The position numbers were made by a program, and so were the translations under genes. The notes under the pieces were generated by a model. It was given only the letters and a program-made list of their open reading frames with translations, was not told the DNA's origin and did not search any database. DNA of 64,000 nt. Origin: Proteles cristata cristata. Taxonomy: Eukaryota > Chordata > Mammalia > Carnivora > Hyaenidae. Below are positions 1 through 10,043 of this stretch, in pieces. Location: contig JAESUZ010001514.1 in NCBI GenBank assembly GCA_017311185.1, positions 2,503,474-2,567,473 of the forward strand, read 5' to 3'. The stretch's first letter is position 1, and each line of letters starts with the position of its first letter.

Positions 1-696
1 GCACGACGACGAATTCCCGCCGTGGCCACTCCACAAAGGCCGATGTGCCGTGTCCCCACTCCATGCCGCCCTGAACGGGCGATGAGAACGGTCCTCGCCG
101 AACATATAAACGCATGGTAGGTGCTCAGTCAACACTCATGTACGTTCCCTGCCCTCAATTTCAAGCTCTGTAAGGCGCGCCCTAAGCGCCCAGTACTTAC
201 AACGTGCGAGACCGAGCAACCAAACGGGCTCAGAGAGCACCCAACCTAGGGCCGTTTCTCCCGATTCCGTCCCTGAATCCTCACTACAACCCCACGGAAT
301 CCGGACAATTAATCCCATTTCCCAAACGAGGAAACACGACAGATCAGGCGCCCGGCCTGCGACCGCTCAAGAAGCTGGCAGAAGCCACTCAGACTAGGGT
401 CCCCGCTCCTTCCCAAACATGCTGTGCGGCCCCTTAGACGGAACTAAGGTGGCAGCGCGGAGTCAGGGCCTTCAGGGCTGTGTCCACTCTCACCCCCACT
501 TCCCAAGCTCCTCTTTGAGGCAAGACCTCCGCCTTCGAGACCCGGCGCGCCCCCGAGTCTGGGGTCGGCCGGCCGCACTCCTCTCGCCTGGCACCTGACT
601 CGGCTTCCGCGGAAATACCCCAGACCCGCGCCCCAGACCCCGATGGGTACCCCTGCCTCACGATGCCACTCGATTGAACCCGCTGAAGCCTCTTAC
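1..696 (-). other. RPS14: RPS14 intron 1 (5' part, runs off the left edge)
   Basis: Lies directly downstream of RPS14 exon 1 on the minus strand and starts with the donor GTAAGA (complement of 691-696). No exon 2 is visible: I looked for the start codon region of RPS14 (encoding MAPRKG) on the minus strand and did not find it, so intron 1 is at least 696 bp. The right half, from about 430, belongs to the CpG island. In human RPS14 the first intron is known to carry regulatory sequence and short antisense transcripts; whether that holds here cannot be read from sequence. Frames of 60-77 codons in this stretch show no family resemblance. Confidence 0.8.
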
Positions 697-732
697 CTGC
701 GCGTCTTCTCTAGATTCCGCCACCGGAAAGAG
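697..732 (-). other. RPS14: RPS14 exon 1 (non-coding, 5'-TOP leader)
   Basis: RPS14 encodes small-subunit ribosomal protein uS11. On the minus strand the sequence reads CTCTTTCCGG from 732, a pyrimidine-tract cap site of the 5'-TOP type typical of ribosomal protein genes, and continues to GACGCGCAG ending at 697, followed by donor GTAAGA. This closely resembles the human RPS14 leader, which starts CTCTTTCCGG and whose start codon is in exon 2. The position, left of and divergent from NDST1, matches the RPS14-NDST1 gene order of other mammals. Exon 1 contains no ATG. The cap site could also be 2-4 bases further upstream because the tract continues as CTCT. The TOP tract implies mTOR/LARP1-type translational control, by family knowledge. 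Confidence 0.85.
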
Positions 733-790
733 AGAGCGAGAGAGGGCGGGGCGACGGGTCACGTCCGCGTTCCCGGAAGTGAACGTCTGA
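733..790 (-). promoter_or_regulatory. RPS14: RPS14 core promoter (GC box, ATF-like site, ETS site; no TATA box)
   Basis: Upstream of the cap site on the minus strand are a GC box (GGGCGGGGC on plus, 744-752), an ATF/CREB-like half site (GTCACGTC, 758-765) and a consensus ETS/GABP site (CCGGAAGTG, 773-781, about 41-49 bases upstream of the cap). No TATA box lies near -30. ETS plus GC-box with a TOP start is the usual make-up of ribosomal protein promoters. Confidence 0.7.
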
Positions 791-967
791 GGTCACGGAG
801 CGAGGCCGGCGGCCCGTTTCCAAGGGGTTGAAGACTCGCCCTTGGGAAAGGCGGTGTACTTAAAAGAGCCCTAAAGGAGGCAAGGGGCAAGGTGTCGCTG
901 CGAGCAGGTCTGCCTCTGAGACTGCACGAAGCAGCTACATCTGCTGAGTGGCACGGACCCACTTGCA

Positions 968-981
968 AAGATGGTGGCGGC
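968..981 (+). promoter_or_regulatory. YY1-like motif overlapping an ATG
   Basis: AAGATGGTGGCGGC closely matches the YY1 motif AAGATGGCGGC. In many CpG-island promoters such a site lies just downstream of a start site and its ATG is the first codon. It points away from RPS14, on the plus strand. Confidence 0.45.
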
Positions 982-1108
982 CGCGCCTAGACGGACTTCT
1001 TCCATCCTGACCCCGCGCCTAGTAAGCCCGGAGACGGCAGCGCCTCTCGTGGCGCGGAGGGCAATAACAACAACAACGCCGATCACAGCCTGGCCGACTA
1101 TGTCCTGA
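971..1108 (+). other. Candidate 45-codon ORF of a divergent RPS14-promoter transcript
   Basis: The ATG at 971 has a strong start context (A at -3, G at +4) and overlaps the YY1-like motif. The frame runs 45 codons, begins MVAAAPRRTSS and stops at TGA 1106-1108. It is rich in Ala, Arg, Pro and Thr and has no domain I recognise. A fair splice donor, CTA|GTAAGC, lies inside it (GT at 1022-1023), so the real product, if any, may be spliced. It may equally be a non-coding upstream RNA. Nothing in the sequence proves transcription. Confidence 0.2.
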
Positions 1109-1139
1109 GCAAAATAAGGATAAATTATTCAATATTTAT

Positions 1140-1325
1140 TATTTGCTAGCTTGGGCTGAGCGATTTATATGCATTGCTTCATTTAAGCCTCACAAAATTA
1201 TCAGATAGATAACTATTTTTATTTCATTTTTACAGTTAAAGGATGTTAACTAAGATCACACATTTGTGGCTGATTTGAATTCTGACTTCCAAGACTGTAT
1301 GGCTACTTCCATGTATTCCTCTAAT
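1140..1325 (-). mobile_element. MIR fragment
   Basis: The minus strand follows the MIR pattern; the plus strand reads 'cattgcttcatttaagcctcacaaaatta ... tttttacagttaaagga ... gatcacacattt'. Heavily diverged. Confidence 0.6.
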
Positions 1326-1394
1326 AGTGAAGGACCTTGAAGGGTTGAGAGAATGTATAGATGGAGACATGGGAAAGGGCAATGAAATAAGTCA

Positions 1395-1500
1395 CGTTAT
1401 ATATGTATATATACATATAGATGTACTATATGTACATTTATAAAGCCCATATAATAGACTACATATATTTCATGTATATGACATTTTTAAACAAAATGAC
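1395..1500. repeat. AT-rich (TATA)n-like tract
   Basis: Repeated tatatgtata/atacatata words form a low-complexity, partly palindromic stretch. No gene signal. Confidence 0.7.
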
Positions 1501-1599
1501 CGATTATACAGAGTAACATACGGCCCTTTCTTCACTAGAATTGATGCCACCAAACAGCTTTAACTCAATTTACAGAAGACCTCCTTTTTTAAAAAGTAG

Positions 1600-2770
1600 T
1601 GCTTCTTTTCCCCTTTACAAATGTAATTAATTACAGAATACCTACAAAAGAGAAACATAGAAACATTCTCAAAGGAGAGCAAAAGGAGAACAAAAGAGAA
1701 AAAGCAATGACACTCTTACCCATCACAATTAACACCTTGGGATGTGTCCTTTCCAAACATGATCTATGCAAATACATACAGAAAAGGCACTTCCTTTTCT
1801 TAAGAAAAGAGAATAACCTTGCAATATTTTTTCCTGATGGTTAAAAAAACTATGCTCATAAACTATCCATACAATAAAGTAGATAGTAAAAACCATTTCT
1901 AAATTCTTTCTTCTAGTGATACCACCGTTATCAAATTATCATTATTGAATTGGCGCGTAATTCCAGAAATAACTTTCTATATCTATATTTTTATCATATA
2001 ACACACAGCGTTCTATAAATGAAATCATATTCTGCATGCAATTGGTAAACTTTTTTTCCTCAACATTGTGGACATCTTCCTATAACTGTAGTAGAGAACT
2101 ACAACATTTTTTTTACAAATATTTAAAATTTTACTTGTTATTTTGAATATTGAGTGCATTCACAAAAATTTTTAAAAAGTACAAACATATATGAAAAAGT
2201 ATGCAAAAAAAAAAAAAGTCTTCCTCTCACCTCTACCCCCGGCAACTCTATCCTCTTCCTTGCAAGCAACCAGGAATAGCTGTATTTTTTTATATTATTT
2301 TAATGTTTATGTATTTTTGAGAGAGAGATAGAGTGCAAGCAGGGGAAGGGCAAAGAGAGAGGGAGACACAGAATCCAAAACAGGCTCCAGGCTAGCACAG
2401 AGCTGAATGCTTTGCTCAAACTCAAACTGCCAGATCATGATCTGAGCCAAAGTTAGAAGCTTAACTGACTGAGCCACCCCGGTGCCCCCATGGAATATCT
2501 GTATTGTATGATTTTTAACTACTACCTGATATTCCTTTGTGTAGCCGAACCATTATTTAACTAGTTCTCTGTTGGTGGACACAAAATTTGTAAATGTAAA
2601 CAAAACTGTCTAGAATATACTTGTGCCTTTCTTTCCTCAGGGTAGATTGCCAGAAGTCAAAAGGAATATTTATCTGAAATTTTGATACTTGTTGCTAAAC
2701 AGTCCTCCAGAAAGTTCATGTCAATTTCCACTTCTGCTTAACTGAGAAACTAAATATGTCTCCTACTATA
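1600..2770 (+). mobile_element. Old L1M-like 3' fragment, split by a SINE
   Basis: The text resembles the 3' untranslated region of ancient L1 elements: a 'ccat ... aattaacacc' block, 'aaatgaaatcatattctgcatgc', 'caacattgtggacatcttcc', 'aaccattatttaac' and 'gattgccagaagtc'. It is interrupted by the SINE at 2299-2489 and continues after it. Subfamily and exact ends cannot be set by eye. Confidence 0.5.
2299..2489 (-). mobile_element. Carnivora tRNA-derived SINE (felid type)
   Basis: On plus it reads from the T-rich tail (taatgttta) through 'gagagagagatagag' and 'caggctccaggc' to the head complement 'gactgagccaccccggtgcccc'. Inserted in the L1M-like fragment. Confidence 0.9.
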
Positions 2771-3055
2771 TTGTATTTCTGCCGTGGTTAGTACAGTGAG
2801 ATGTCTTTTTATGGATTGTTTTGCATTTTTTCTGTGAATTGTCTGTTGATAATCCTGAAAAGGGAGGGCTTTTTATTCTCAAGTAGTAAATTCCTCACTA
2901 GAAGAGGTATGATAGCAGAGATTGGAGAATTGTGGAGTGAGTTCTTGCTTTGGATAGGAGTTTTACTAAACAGACCTCAGTGAGGGAAAACTTGAAGGGA
3001 GCATGGCTTAATCTTATGGCTAAAGGCAATCCATACAGTTACCTCTGTAATAGCC

Positions 3056-3165
3056 AGGCACCTGGCTGACTTAGTTGGTAGAGCATGTGACTTTTGATCT
3101 CAGGTTCATGAGTTCAAGCCCCATGTTGGGCATAGAGCTTACTTTAAAAAATTAAATAACACAAA
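3056..3165 (+). mobile_element. Older Carnivora tRNA-SINE, short form
   Basis: The tRNA-like head 'cacctggctgacttagttggtagagcatgtgac' is followed by 'gagttcaagccccatgttgggcatagagcttac' and an A-rich tail. It lacks the CT-rich felid body, so it belongs to an older carnivore subfamily. Confidence 0.8.
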
Positions 3166-3284
3166 ACAAATGCTTATTCTTTTAAAAAGAAGAACATATT
3201 TCCTTTTACAGGGAAGTCTTATCTTCATATCAAATCATCAAAGCCACTGCTTTCAAACTCCAGTTTGATGATTCAATCAGGATA

Positions 3285-3400
3285 TGTATTATTTCTACAA
3301 AGAGTTATTAGTTGTGTGTCTTTGGGCAAAAATTGTAAACTCTCTTGGCTTTAGTTTTCTCATCTGTAAAATGAGATAATAATGGTATTTTTAAAATGTA
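3285..3400 (+). mobile_element. MIR fragment
   Basis: Contains the MIR words 'gttgtgtgtctttgggcaa' and 'ttttctcatctgtaaaatgagataat'. Confidence 0.7.
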
Positions 3401-3414
3401 TATTGAAGTCCATG

Positions 3415-3680
3415 TCTTCATTTGGTACTTGCTCTGTGCCAACCTCTGAGATATAGTAATACTGACATTTAAGCTAAGACTTAAAAACAGAATAAGAATT
3501 CGTTAAATTCGTGGAAAGAATGGTCTGGACAAGGAGAACAGCTTATGCAAAGGCCGTGAGGTGGGGAGGCACTTGGGGAGTTCAAGAAATTAAAAACATG
3601 GCCAGTATGGGTGGGGTATTGTGTGCAAGGGAAGAGGGTTGGGAGGTCATGCTGGAGGAATGGTGGGAGCCACTTTCTGC
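3415..3680 (-). mobile_element. L2 fragment
   Basis: On plus, 'tacttgctctgtgccaacc' and 'aacagcttatgcaaaggccgtgagg' match reversed L2 3'-end text. Probably separate from the larger L2 beginning at about 3785. Confidence 0.45.
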
Positions 3681-3784
3681 TGGGTCCTACCTCTCTTTTG
3701 CGTTGCCTGCTTTCTCCATCCCACCCCGTCCCATGCCCTGTCGGCACTGTGAGCACAGGGAATGTGTTTGCCGTCACCTCTCAT

Positions 3785-5200
3785 GCCTTATTCAGTCATT
3801 CAGTAAAGACTTGCTGAGCACTTAGTACACATCTCGCACCATTCTAGATACTTGGGATATATTCGTGACCAAAACAGACAATGATCCCTCCCTTCTTGGG
3901 GTTTGTATTCTGGCGGCAAGGGCAGGCATAATATCTAAATAAATTCCCTATTATATTAAAAGGTGACCGGTGACTCTGGAAAGAAAGAAACATTGAGGAA
4001 GGTAAAGGATATTGCAGGGGTGGGGGGTTCTCAGGAAAGAGGTGGGGCATGTGGCAGATTTAAAGTGAGACGGCGAGGTAGCCTTGTTGAGAGATTCGAG
4101 CAGAGGGGGAGGCAGGAAAAGGAGCGAGCGTTGCCAGTATCTAAGGGAAGATTATCACAGGCAGAGGGAACAGCATGTACAAAGGCTCACAAGTGGACCA
4201 CTGACCTGGTGCAGGAATCCCATAAGGACGCCAGTGTGGCTGGAGCGCAGCGAGGAGATGTAGTGATGGTGGGGAATGGGTGGTATGGGCACATCGTGTA
4301 GGCCTTTAGGTCATTGGGAGGACTTTGCTTTTTACTCTGAATGGAGCCATCAGACAGTTTTGAGCAGAGGAGGGACAGAATCTTACTTATGTTTTTTTTT
4401 TTTTAAGTTTATTTATTTTGAGAGAGAGAGAGAAAACACGAGAGGGGGGAGGGGCAGAGAGAGGGAGAGAGAGAGAATCCCAAGCAGGATCCATGGTGTC
4501 AATGTGGAGCCTGATGTGAGGCTCGATCCCACAAACCATGAGATCATGACCTGAGCCGAATTCAAGAGTCAGACGCTTAACCAACTGAGCCACCCAGACG
4601 CCCCCTGACTTATGTTTAAATAGGGCCAATGAGGATGCTCTGTGGAGAACAGGCTCTCGGCGGGTGTACTGGTGGGGGTGAGGGGCTAACAAAGAAGGGG
4701 AGGTTCCAGTTTAGAGGGAAAAGATACTGGTAGCTGAGACCCAGGTGGCATCAGTGGGGACAGAAAGAAGTGATCAAAGTTCGATTGTATTTCTGAAGTA
4801 GATCCAGCGGGATTTCTTGATAGGTTAGACAGGAGGCATAAGAGAAAGAGAATTATCAGAAATGATTCCAGCACTTATGGCAGAAGGAACTGAAAGGATG
4901 GAGTGGCCATCAGCTAGGATGGGGAAGGCCGAGGGTGGAGTTGGTTTTCAGGGGAAGATCAGATGTTCAACCTGAGGCCTGAGTCTGAGGTGTTCAGTGC
5001 ACATCCAAGTGGAGATGCCAAGGAGGTTTGGGGGATAGATGTGTCTGGAATTGAAGAGAGCCATCTTCAGCATCTGGATGGTATTTGAAATCATGAGACT
5101 GTTGGTGACAACGGGGAGGCTGAGTCCAGATGGAGAAGAGCTTCAGAGACTGGGCGTCAAAGCATGGGGATAAGAGAAAAAGAAGCAGGGAACAGTAAAA
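3785..5200 (-). mobile_element. L2 LINE, long 3' part with reverse-transcriptase relic, split by a SINE
   Basis: Read on minus, this is the 3' part of an L2 element. The 3' end is at the left ('tcattcagtaaagacttgctgagcac', about 3790), then come the reversed 'gcctttgtacatgctgttccctctg' block and 'cactcctctgctcaaaac' before the RT-coding part. Minus-strand translations retain pieces of the L2 reverse transcriptase: a stretch near 4780-4810 reading NPAGSTSEIQSNFDHF, and near 5040-5090 QSHDFKYHPDAEDGS, the decayed site of the YADD catalytic box. Frames are broken by stops and shifts, so the element is dead. The SINE at 4395-4607 is inserted in it. Confidence 0.75.
4395..4607 (-). mobile_element. 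Felid SINE with target-site duplication
   Basis: Runs from a poly-T tail to the head complement 'aactgagccacccagacgcccc'. It is flanked by a direct repeat ACTTATGTTT (4385-4394 and 4608-4617). It carries the 'cgatcccacaaacc ... aattcaagagtcagacgc' variant of the tRNA-like part. Confidence 0.92.
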
Positions 5201-6655
5201 TGGAAGGAGAGCTGAGAGGGGGTGTGCGAGAAGCCAAGTGAAGAAAGGGAATCCAGGAGAAGGGCCGAGAATGTGCGTGGATGCAGCAACATGGCGGGCA
5301 CTGGCCACCCCCACAACAGTGGCTTTAGCGTGCGTGCCTATCAGCGAAACGTTTGGATGGAGTAGATTTAAGAAAGAAATGAAGGTAACACATGCAAAAG
5401 GCAGAGGATGAGAGAAAGAGGAAATGAGATCAAGAGGTTCTTTTGGGTTTTCTTTTTTAAGGCTGCATCCACAACAGATGTTTGTACACCGATGGGAGTG
5501 AAAATTTGAGGAAGGAGCTGTGTCCTTGAGCACGTGAGCTCTGATGGGCTTTAGAGCCCACAGGGAGGAATCGGCTTTGGGTAGGAGCGTGGATAGCGCA
5601 CCTGTGCAAATGGGGGAGAAGGAAGGTGCTGCAGGGGGAGCACGTGCGGGGGTGGGGGCTGGAGACTGGTCTCACTGGGGGAATAGCATGAGGCTGGAGG
5701 TGTGCAGAGGCATATGGAAGGTTGGAGGTGAGAGAAGGCTTGAAGTGGTCACCGAGGTCTAGGGCAGTGGAGGATGATTCCAAGGCAGCATTAAAGGCCC
5801 ACTTGAGGTTAGTGGTTGGTGTTTTCTCCAGCCACGTCCAGCTGCGTGGATGCAGGCATGGAATAAACAGCATCTGTCAAGAGACGAGAACTTGAGAGAC
5901 AGGCAGGAGGATTAGGGTGAGTGCCCAGAACAGTGACCATGATTGAGCACGACATTGAAGCTGGATGACTGGGGCCATGAGAATGTCAAGGGGCTAAGGG
6001 ACACCCTAAAGATTATGGGGGCAACAGGTCAGAGGTCCCAGTGGGGCGAAGGACAGCTGAAGTCAGTCACTGACTGATACTCTGGGCTGGCAGTCAGGGG
6101 CCGAGGGGCGTGAGATTGAGATGCTGGTTCAAAGAGGACTTGCAGGCTTGGTAAGACCGTAGGAGTAAGTGGTCCGGATGGGCGGGGGGATGAGCTGTTT
6201 AGAGAAGAGCAGATCCAGGGTGATGGCAGGAAACCCTGTGTGAAAACCAAGAGGACCAAGAACTGAAACAGGGACAGCCTGATTGAGCGTGAAACTGAGT
6301 CCAGGGTACAGAAAGTCCTTGAGGATGGCAGGCGGTGCCCCAGGGGCTGGTAGATGTCTGCGCTGAGGTGGAGTAATGCTCCCTGGCTACACGTGCGTGC
6401 GGTGACAAGATTCAAAACTGGTGTCCTTTAGGGAGGAGGGAAGGAGAATGGCTTGGAAATGACAGTGAGCAGCCGGACAACAGTCTCACATCCTGTGGTT
6501 CCTGCCTCCTTCTCTCACTTGCATAGCAGGGAAGCTGCCCAGAGGGCTGCAGGGAAGTGCAGCGTCCTCAGCGGTGGGCCAGCTTTCCTAGGACAGAGCA
6601 AGAATATCCAGAGAAGAGACTGGGAGAGAGAGAGATCCCATTGCTAATGGTCTGG
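5200..6655. other. Gene-free stretch, unassigned
   Basis: Purine-rich, L2-like in style (many 'gatggagaagag', 'ggaggtgagagaagg' words), and possibly the upstream part of the L2 element to its left, but I cannot align it confidently. Minus-strand frames at 5457-5873 and 6029-6415 show no conserved domain. Confidence 0.4.
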
Positions 6656-6660
6656 CATTC

Positions 6661-6880
6661 CTTTTTTTTTTTTTTTAATGTTTATTTATTTCTAGGAGAC
6701 AGAGAGAGAGAGTGTGAGCAGGGGAGGGTCAGAAAGAGGGAGTCACAGACTGAAACAGGCTCCAGGCTCTGAGCTGGCAGTCAGCACAGAGCCTGATGCG
6801 GGGCTCAAACCCACAAACCGTGAGATCATGACCTAAGCGAAAGTCGGACGCTTAACCAACTAAGCCACCCAGGCACCCCT
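6661..6880 (-). mobile_element. Felid SINE, left member of a tandem pair
   Basis: Poly-T tail, then 'ctaggagacagagagagagagtgtgagcagggg', 'ggctctgagctggcagtcagcacagagcc' and head complement 'ccaactaagccacccaggcacccc'. The 'ggcagtcagcacagag' and 'ctaggaga' features mark a recent-looking subfamily. It sits in the tail of the next SINE. Confidence 0.92.
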
Positions 6881-7097
6881 CTTTTTTTTTTAATTAATTT
6901 TTGTAATGTGTGTTTATTTTGAGAGACAGAATGCGAGTGGGAGAGGGACAGAGAGGGAGAGACACAGAATCAGAAGCAGGCTCCAGGCTCTGAGCTGTCA
7001 GCACAGAGACTGATGCGGAGCTTGAACCCACAAACCCAGAGATCATGACCTGAGGCGAAACCGAACGCTTAAAGAACTGAGCCACCCAGGCTCCCCT
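6881..7097 (-). mobile_element. Felid SINE, right member of a tandem pair
   Basis: Poly-T tail (6881-6891) to head complement 'actgagccacccaggctcccc'. The pair as a whole is flanked by imperfect repeats AATGGTCTGGCATTCC (about 6645-6661) and GATGGCCTGGGATTCC (about 7100-7115), so this SINE inserted first and the left one landed in its tail. Confidence 0.9.
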
Positions 7098-7309
7098 TTG
7101 ATGGCCTGGGATTCCTGAGGGCAGCAGGAGGCTTTGAGGAGCTGAAGGGGGCTTGAGGGTGGGGACCAAAGAGGGGCTGCCAGAGGACCCCCCACAGGGA
7201 CCAGAGTGCAGAGACAAGGGAGGCCCTGGGTGTGGGGTGGGCAGGTACCGGCCCCAGAGACTAGTGACTGAACATTGCAACTGCTTAATGAACAACAGTA
7301 GCAACAAGA

Positions 7310-7505
7310 GCGCCTACATTAATCACTTACAGCATGCCCAGCTCTCTACTAAGCGAGGTGCATGTATCATCCCATTGAATCCTTTCAATCACCCTGTGAG
7401 GTGGAAATTTTTTATTCCCTTCATTTTACAATGAAGGAAACAAGGAAGCAGTCAATAGCCATCAGTGGTGGTGCGGGAATCTGAGCCCAGACAATCTGAC
7501 TACAA
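7310..7505 (-). mobile_element. MIR fragment
   Basis: Plus-strand text 'cattgaatcctttcaatcaccctgtgaggtgg ... cattttacaatgaaggaaac' is reversed MIR. Confidence 0.75.
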
Positions 7506-7513
7506 AGCCTGGA

Positions 7514-7576
7514 TATTTTATTTTTTTATTAGAAAGAGAGAGCATGTGTGAGCCTGACAAGGGTCACAGGGAGAGA

Positions 7577-7612
<36 letters not shown>

Positions 7613-7746
7613 CCCAAGCAGGCCCCATGCTCAGCATTCATCCCAGAACCCACAGCGGGGCTCGATCCCACAACCCTGGCTGGGATCATGACCTGAGATG
7701 AAATCAAGAGTTGGACATTCAACTGACCGAGCCACCCAAGCACCCC
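7514..7746 (-). mobile_element. Felid SINE with expanded (GA)n
   Basis: T-rich tail, a (GA)n run at 7573-7610, 'cgatcccacaaccctgg', 'gaaatcaagagttggac' and head complement 'gaccgagccacccaagcacccc'. Confidence 0.92.
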
Positions 7747-7749
7747 AAA

Positions 7750-9060
7750 GAGCTCAGCTATTTTAAATATCAAATCTAGGTGTTTTCTAAATATCTGTTG
7801 AATGGGTAAAGAGCAGAGAGTTGGCCTGAGAAACCCCAACCCAGCCCTCTGCTGGGCTTCAAGCCCAGCCTGGAACGCGCCACGCTTCCTATGCTTAGCA
7901 ACTGTCCATACTTCAATTTGCTCATAGATTCCATCCTCTGCTCCCCTTGGAGGCAGGTTTTGCAAAAGGGAGCAAGGAATGGTGGCAGTCCCTGCGTCCT
8001 TCCTGGAAAACCTCGGTTTCCATCCTCCAAAGGCTGTGACCCACCTGCTTCTGAGGCTCACAGACCCCCAGTCTGGGTGCATGAGCCCCGGACCCTCCCA
8101 GAACTTAGCATGCAGAGGGAAGCATCACAGAGCCTTTGTCATGGTCGTTGTCGAAGGAGGACTACAGGCAAGAAGCATGGAGTGTGTGAAGTCTGCTTAG
8201 CAACAGGGCGTGTAGGGTGCCTGTGGGGGCAACAGAGGGCAGGTCTGGCTTGGTCAGCAGCTTCTAGGGAGGTGCCATTCACGTAGAGGCCCAGAGTGGG
8301 TCCACAGTGGGAGTAGGGGTCAGCCAAGACAGGCAGATGAGGGTTGGGGAGAATTTCCAGGCTGAGAAGTCAACCTGTGGCACAGTCTTGAGTCAGTGGA
8401 AAACATGGATCACTCAGGATCATGCCTGAAGTTCCGTGACGTTCCGCGTGGCTGGAGGGGAGGGAATGGTGGGAAGTGAGCTCCAAGACTGCGGGTTGAG
8501 AGACTAAGTGCCTGGATGGGGTGTTTGCTCGGAGGCCCAGAGCCGCCCAGAGAGGGAGATCAAGGTCGGGGTGGGGGAGGTCTCAGGGAGCTGTTGCAAC
8601 TCCCCTGAGTGGAACAGAGGAGCTGAGAATGCCTGCTCCCTCCTAGGTTTCCCACTAGGTGGCGCCTGATCCCCACACTGTGGGGGAGGACCGGCCTTGG
8701 CTGAGGTTGATCAGGGGTTGCTGTTTGTTAAGGAAGGGCTCCTAGTTTCTGAGCCCAGAAGTTGGTTGGGGAGTGTGAGTGTGAGTCTGTGTGTGTGAAT
8801 CTGCACTTCAGTCAGGACATCCACCTGGGACACGGTTGTGATGTGGCCTTGGCGTACATTCTCCCTTCGTGCCTCATGATACCACCAGGAACTCAGATTT
8901 TTATCCTCATTTTCTAGAGTGGGAAGCTGAGGCTAGAGAAGGTCAGGGATGTGCCCACGGTCACTGGGCTGGTTCAGAGTGGAGTAAATGGATAGAGGTT
9001 GCCACCAGGGCCCCCAGATATAGATCTAAGCCTGTGCACCTTGCCATGCTGCTGGACCAG
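7750..9060. other. Gene-free stretch with a CTCF-like site
   Basis: Mostly unique, mixed-composition DNA. A possible reversed MIR lies near 8880-8990. The only clear signal is the CTCF-type motif at 8652-8665. Overlapping open frames at 7776-8327 lie on both strands without homology. Confidence 0.5.
8652..8665 (+). promoter_or_regulatory. Strong CTCF-type motif
   Basis: CCACTAGGTGGCGC matches the CTCF core (CCASYAGRKGGCRS) at every position, in forward orientation. It lies in unique DNA between RPS14 and NDST1, about 7.9 kb from the RPS14 start. Confidence 0.65.
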
Positions 9061-9065
9061 CTTTC

Positions 9066-9275
9066 AATTTTTTTTTAAATGTTTTTATTTATTTCTGAGA
9101 GAGAGAGAGACAGTGTGAGCAGGGGAGGGTCAGAGAGAGAGAGGGAGATACAGAATCTAAAGCAGCCTCCAGGCTCTTAACTGTCAACACAGAGCCCAAC
9201 GCAGGGCTCGAACTCACGAACCATGAGATCATGACCTGAGCTGAAGTTGGATGCTCAACCTACTGAGGTGCCCCA
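9066..9275 (-). mobile_element. Felid SINE with short head deletion
   Basis: Poly-T tail, 'gagagagagagagacagtgtgagc' and 'ccaggctcttaactgtcaacacagagcc'. The head complement reads 'caacctactgaggtgcccc', so a few bases of 'gccacccag' are missing. Confidence 0.9.
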
Positions 9276-9371
9276 GGACTGGCTTTTAAAAGACCTGCTC
9301 TGGGTCACCTTGAAGGGAATAGCAAGGCCCAATGGGTCGGTGATATCAGGATATGGATTCTGGGTCATTGT

Positions 9372-9985
9372 CCACTCAGAGCACTCCTTGAGCACCTACT
9401 ATGTGTCAGGCACTGTGCTAGGCATTGGTGAACAATAAGGCAATGGATAGTATAGACAGGAAGGCACAGTCTAGCAGGGAGAAAGCCAGAGGATATACAA
9501 ATGAACTGGCCAACAACTTTATCATTACGGATTGTGGTAAGTGCTGTGAAGGAGACAGGCAGATCCAAGAAGGTCACAAGGGTGGGCTCCTTTTCTTGAA
9601 GCGGGTGGGGACCGGACTCTGAGGAAGAGACTCAAAGGTTAAGAAGGCATAGCTAGAGGAAATAGCTGGTCCAAGAGCTGCCAAGGCAGAAAAGAGCCTG
9701 AGAGACTGCATGGAGGAGAGGGCAGATGAAGAGGGGGAAAGAGGTAAGATCATCCAGGAAGCCAGGAGCCTAGTGAGCCCTGGTGAGGCAGGTGCCGTGG
9801 GAAGGCAGTGAGGAGCCAGAAGCAGGGTATTGCGTGTTCTGATCTGTGTATTTCAAAGCTCACCCTGAGGGCATGTGGGTGGCTCAGTCAGTTAACTGTT
9901 GGCCTCTTGGTTTCAGCTCAGGTCATGATCTCACTGTTCTTGGCTCATCAGGCTCTGCCCTGACAGTGTGGAGCCTGCTTGGGAT

Positions 9986-10043
<58 letters not shown>

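Larger units (their letters stand above)
430..1075. promoter_or_regulatory. RPS14: CpG island spanning the RPS14 promoter
   Basis: CpG dinucleotides are frequent from about 430 to 1075 and drop abruptly at about 1085, where AT-rich repeat DNA begins. It covers RPS14 exon 1 and its upstream side. Boundaries are by eye. The upstream half (780-1075) is as CpG-rich as the downstream half, which is typical of promoters that also fire divergently. Confidence 0.8.
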
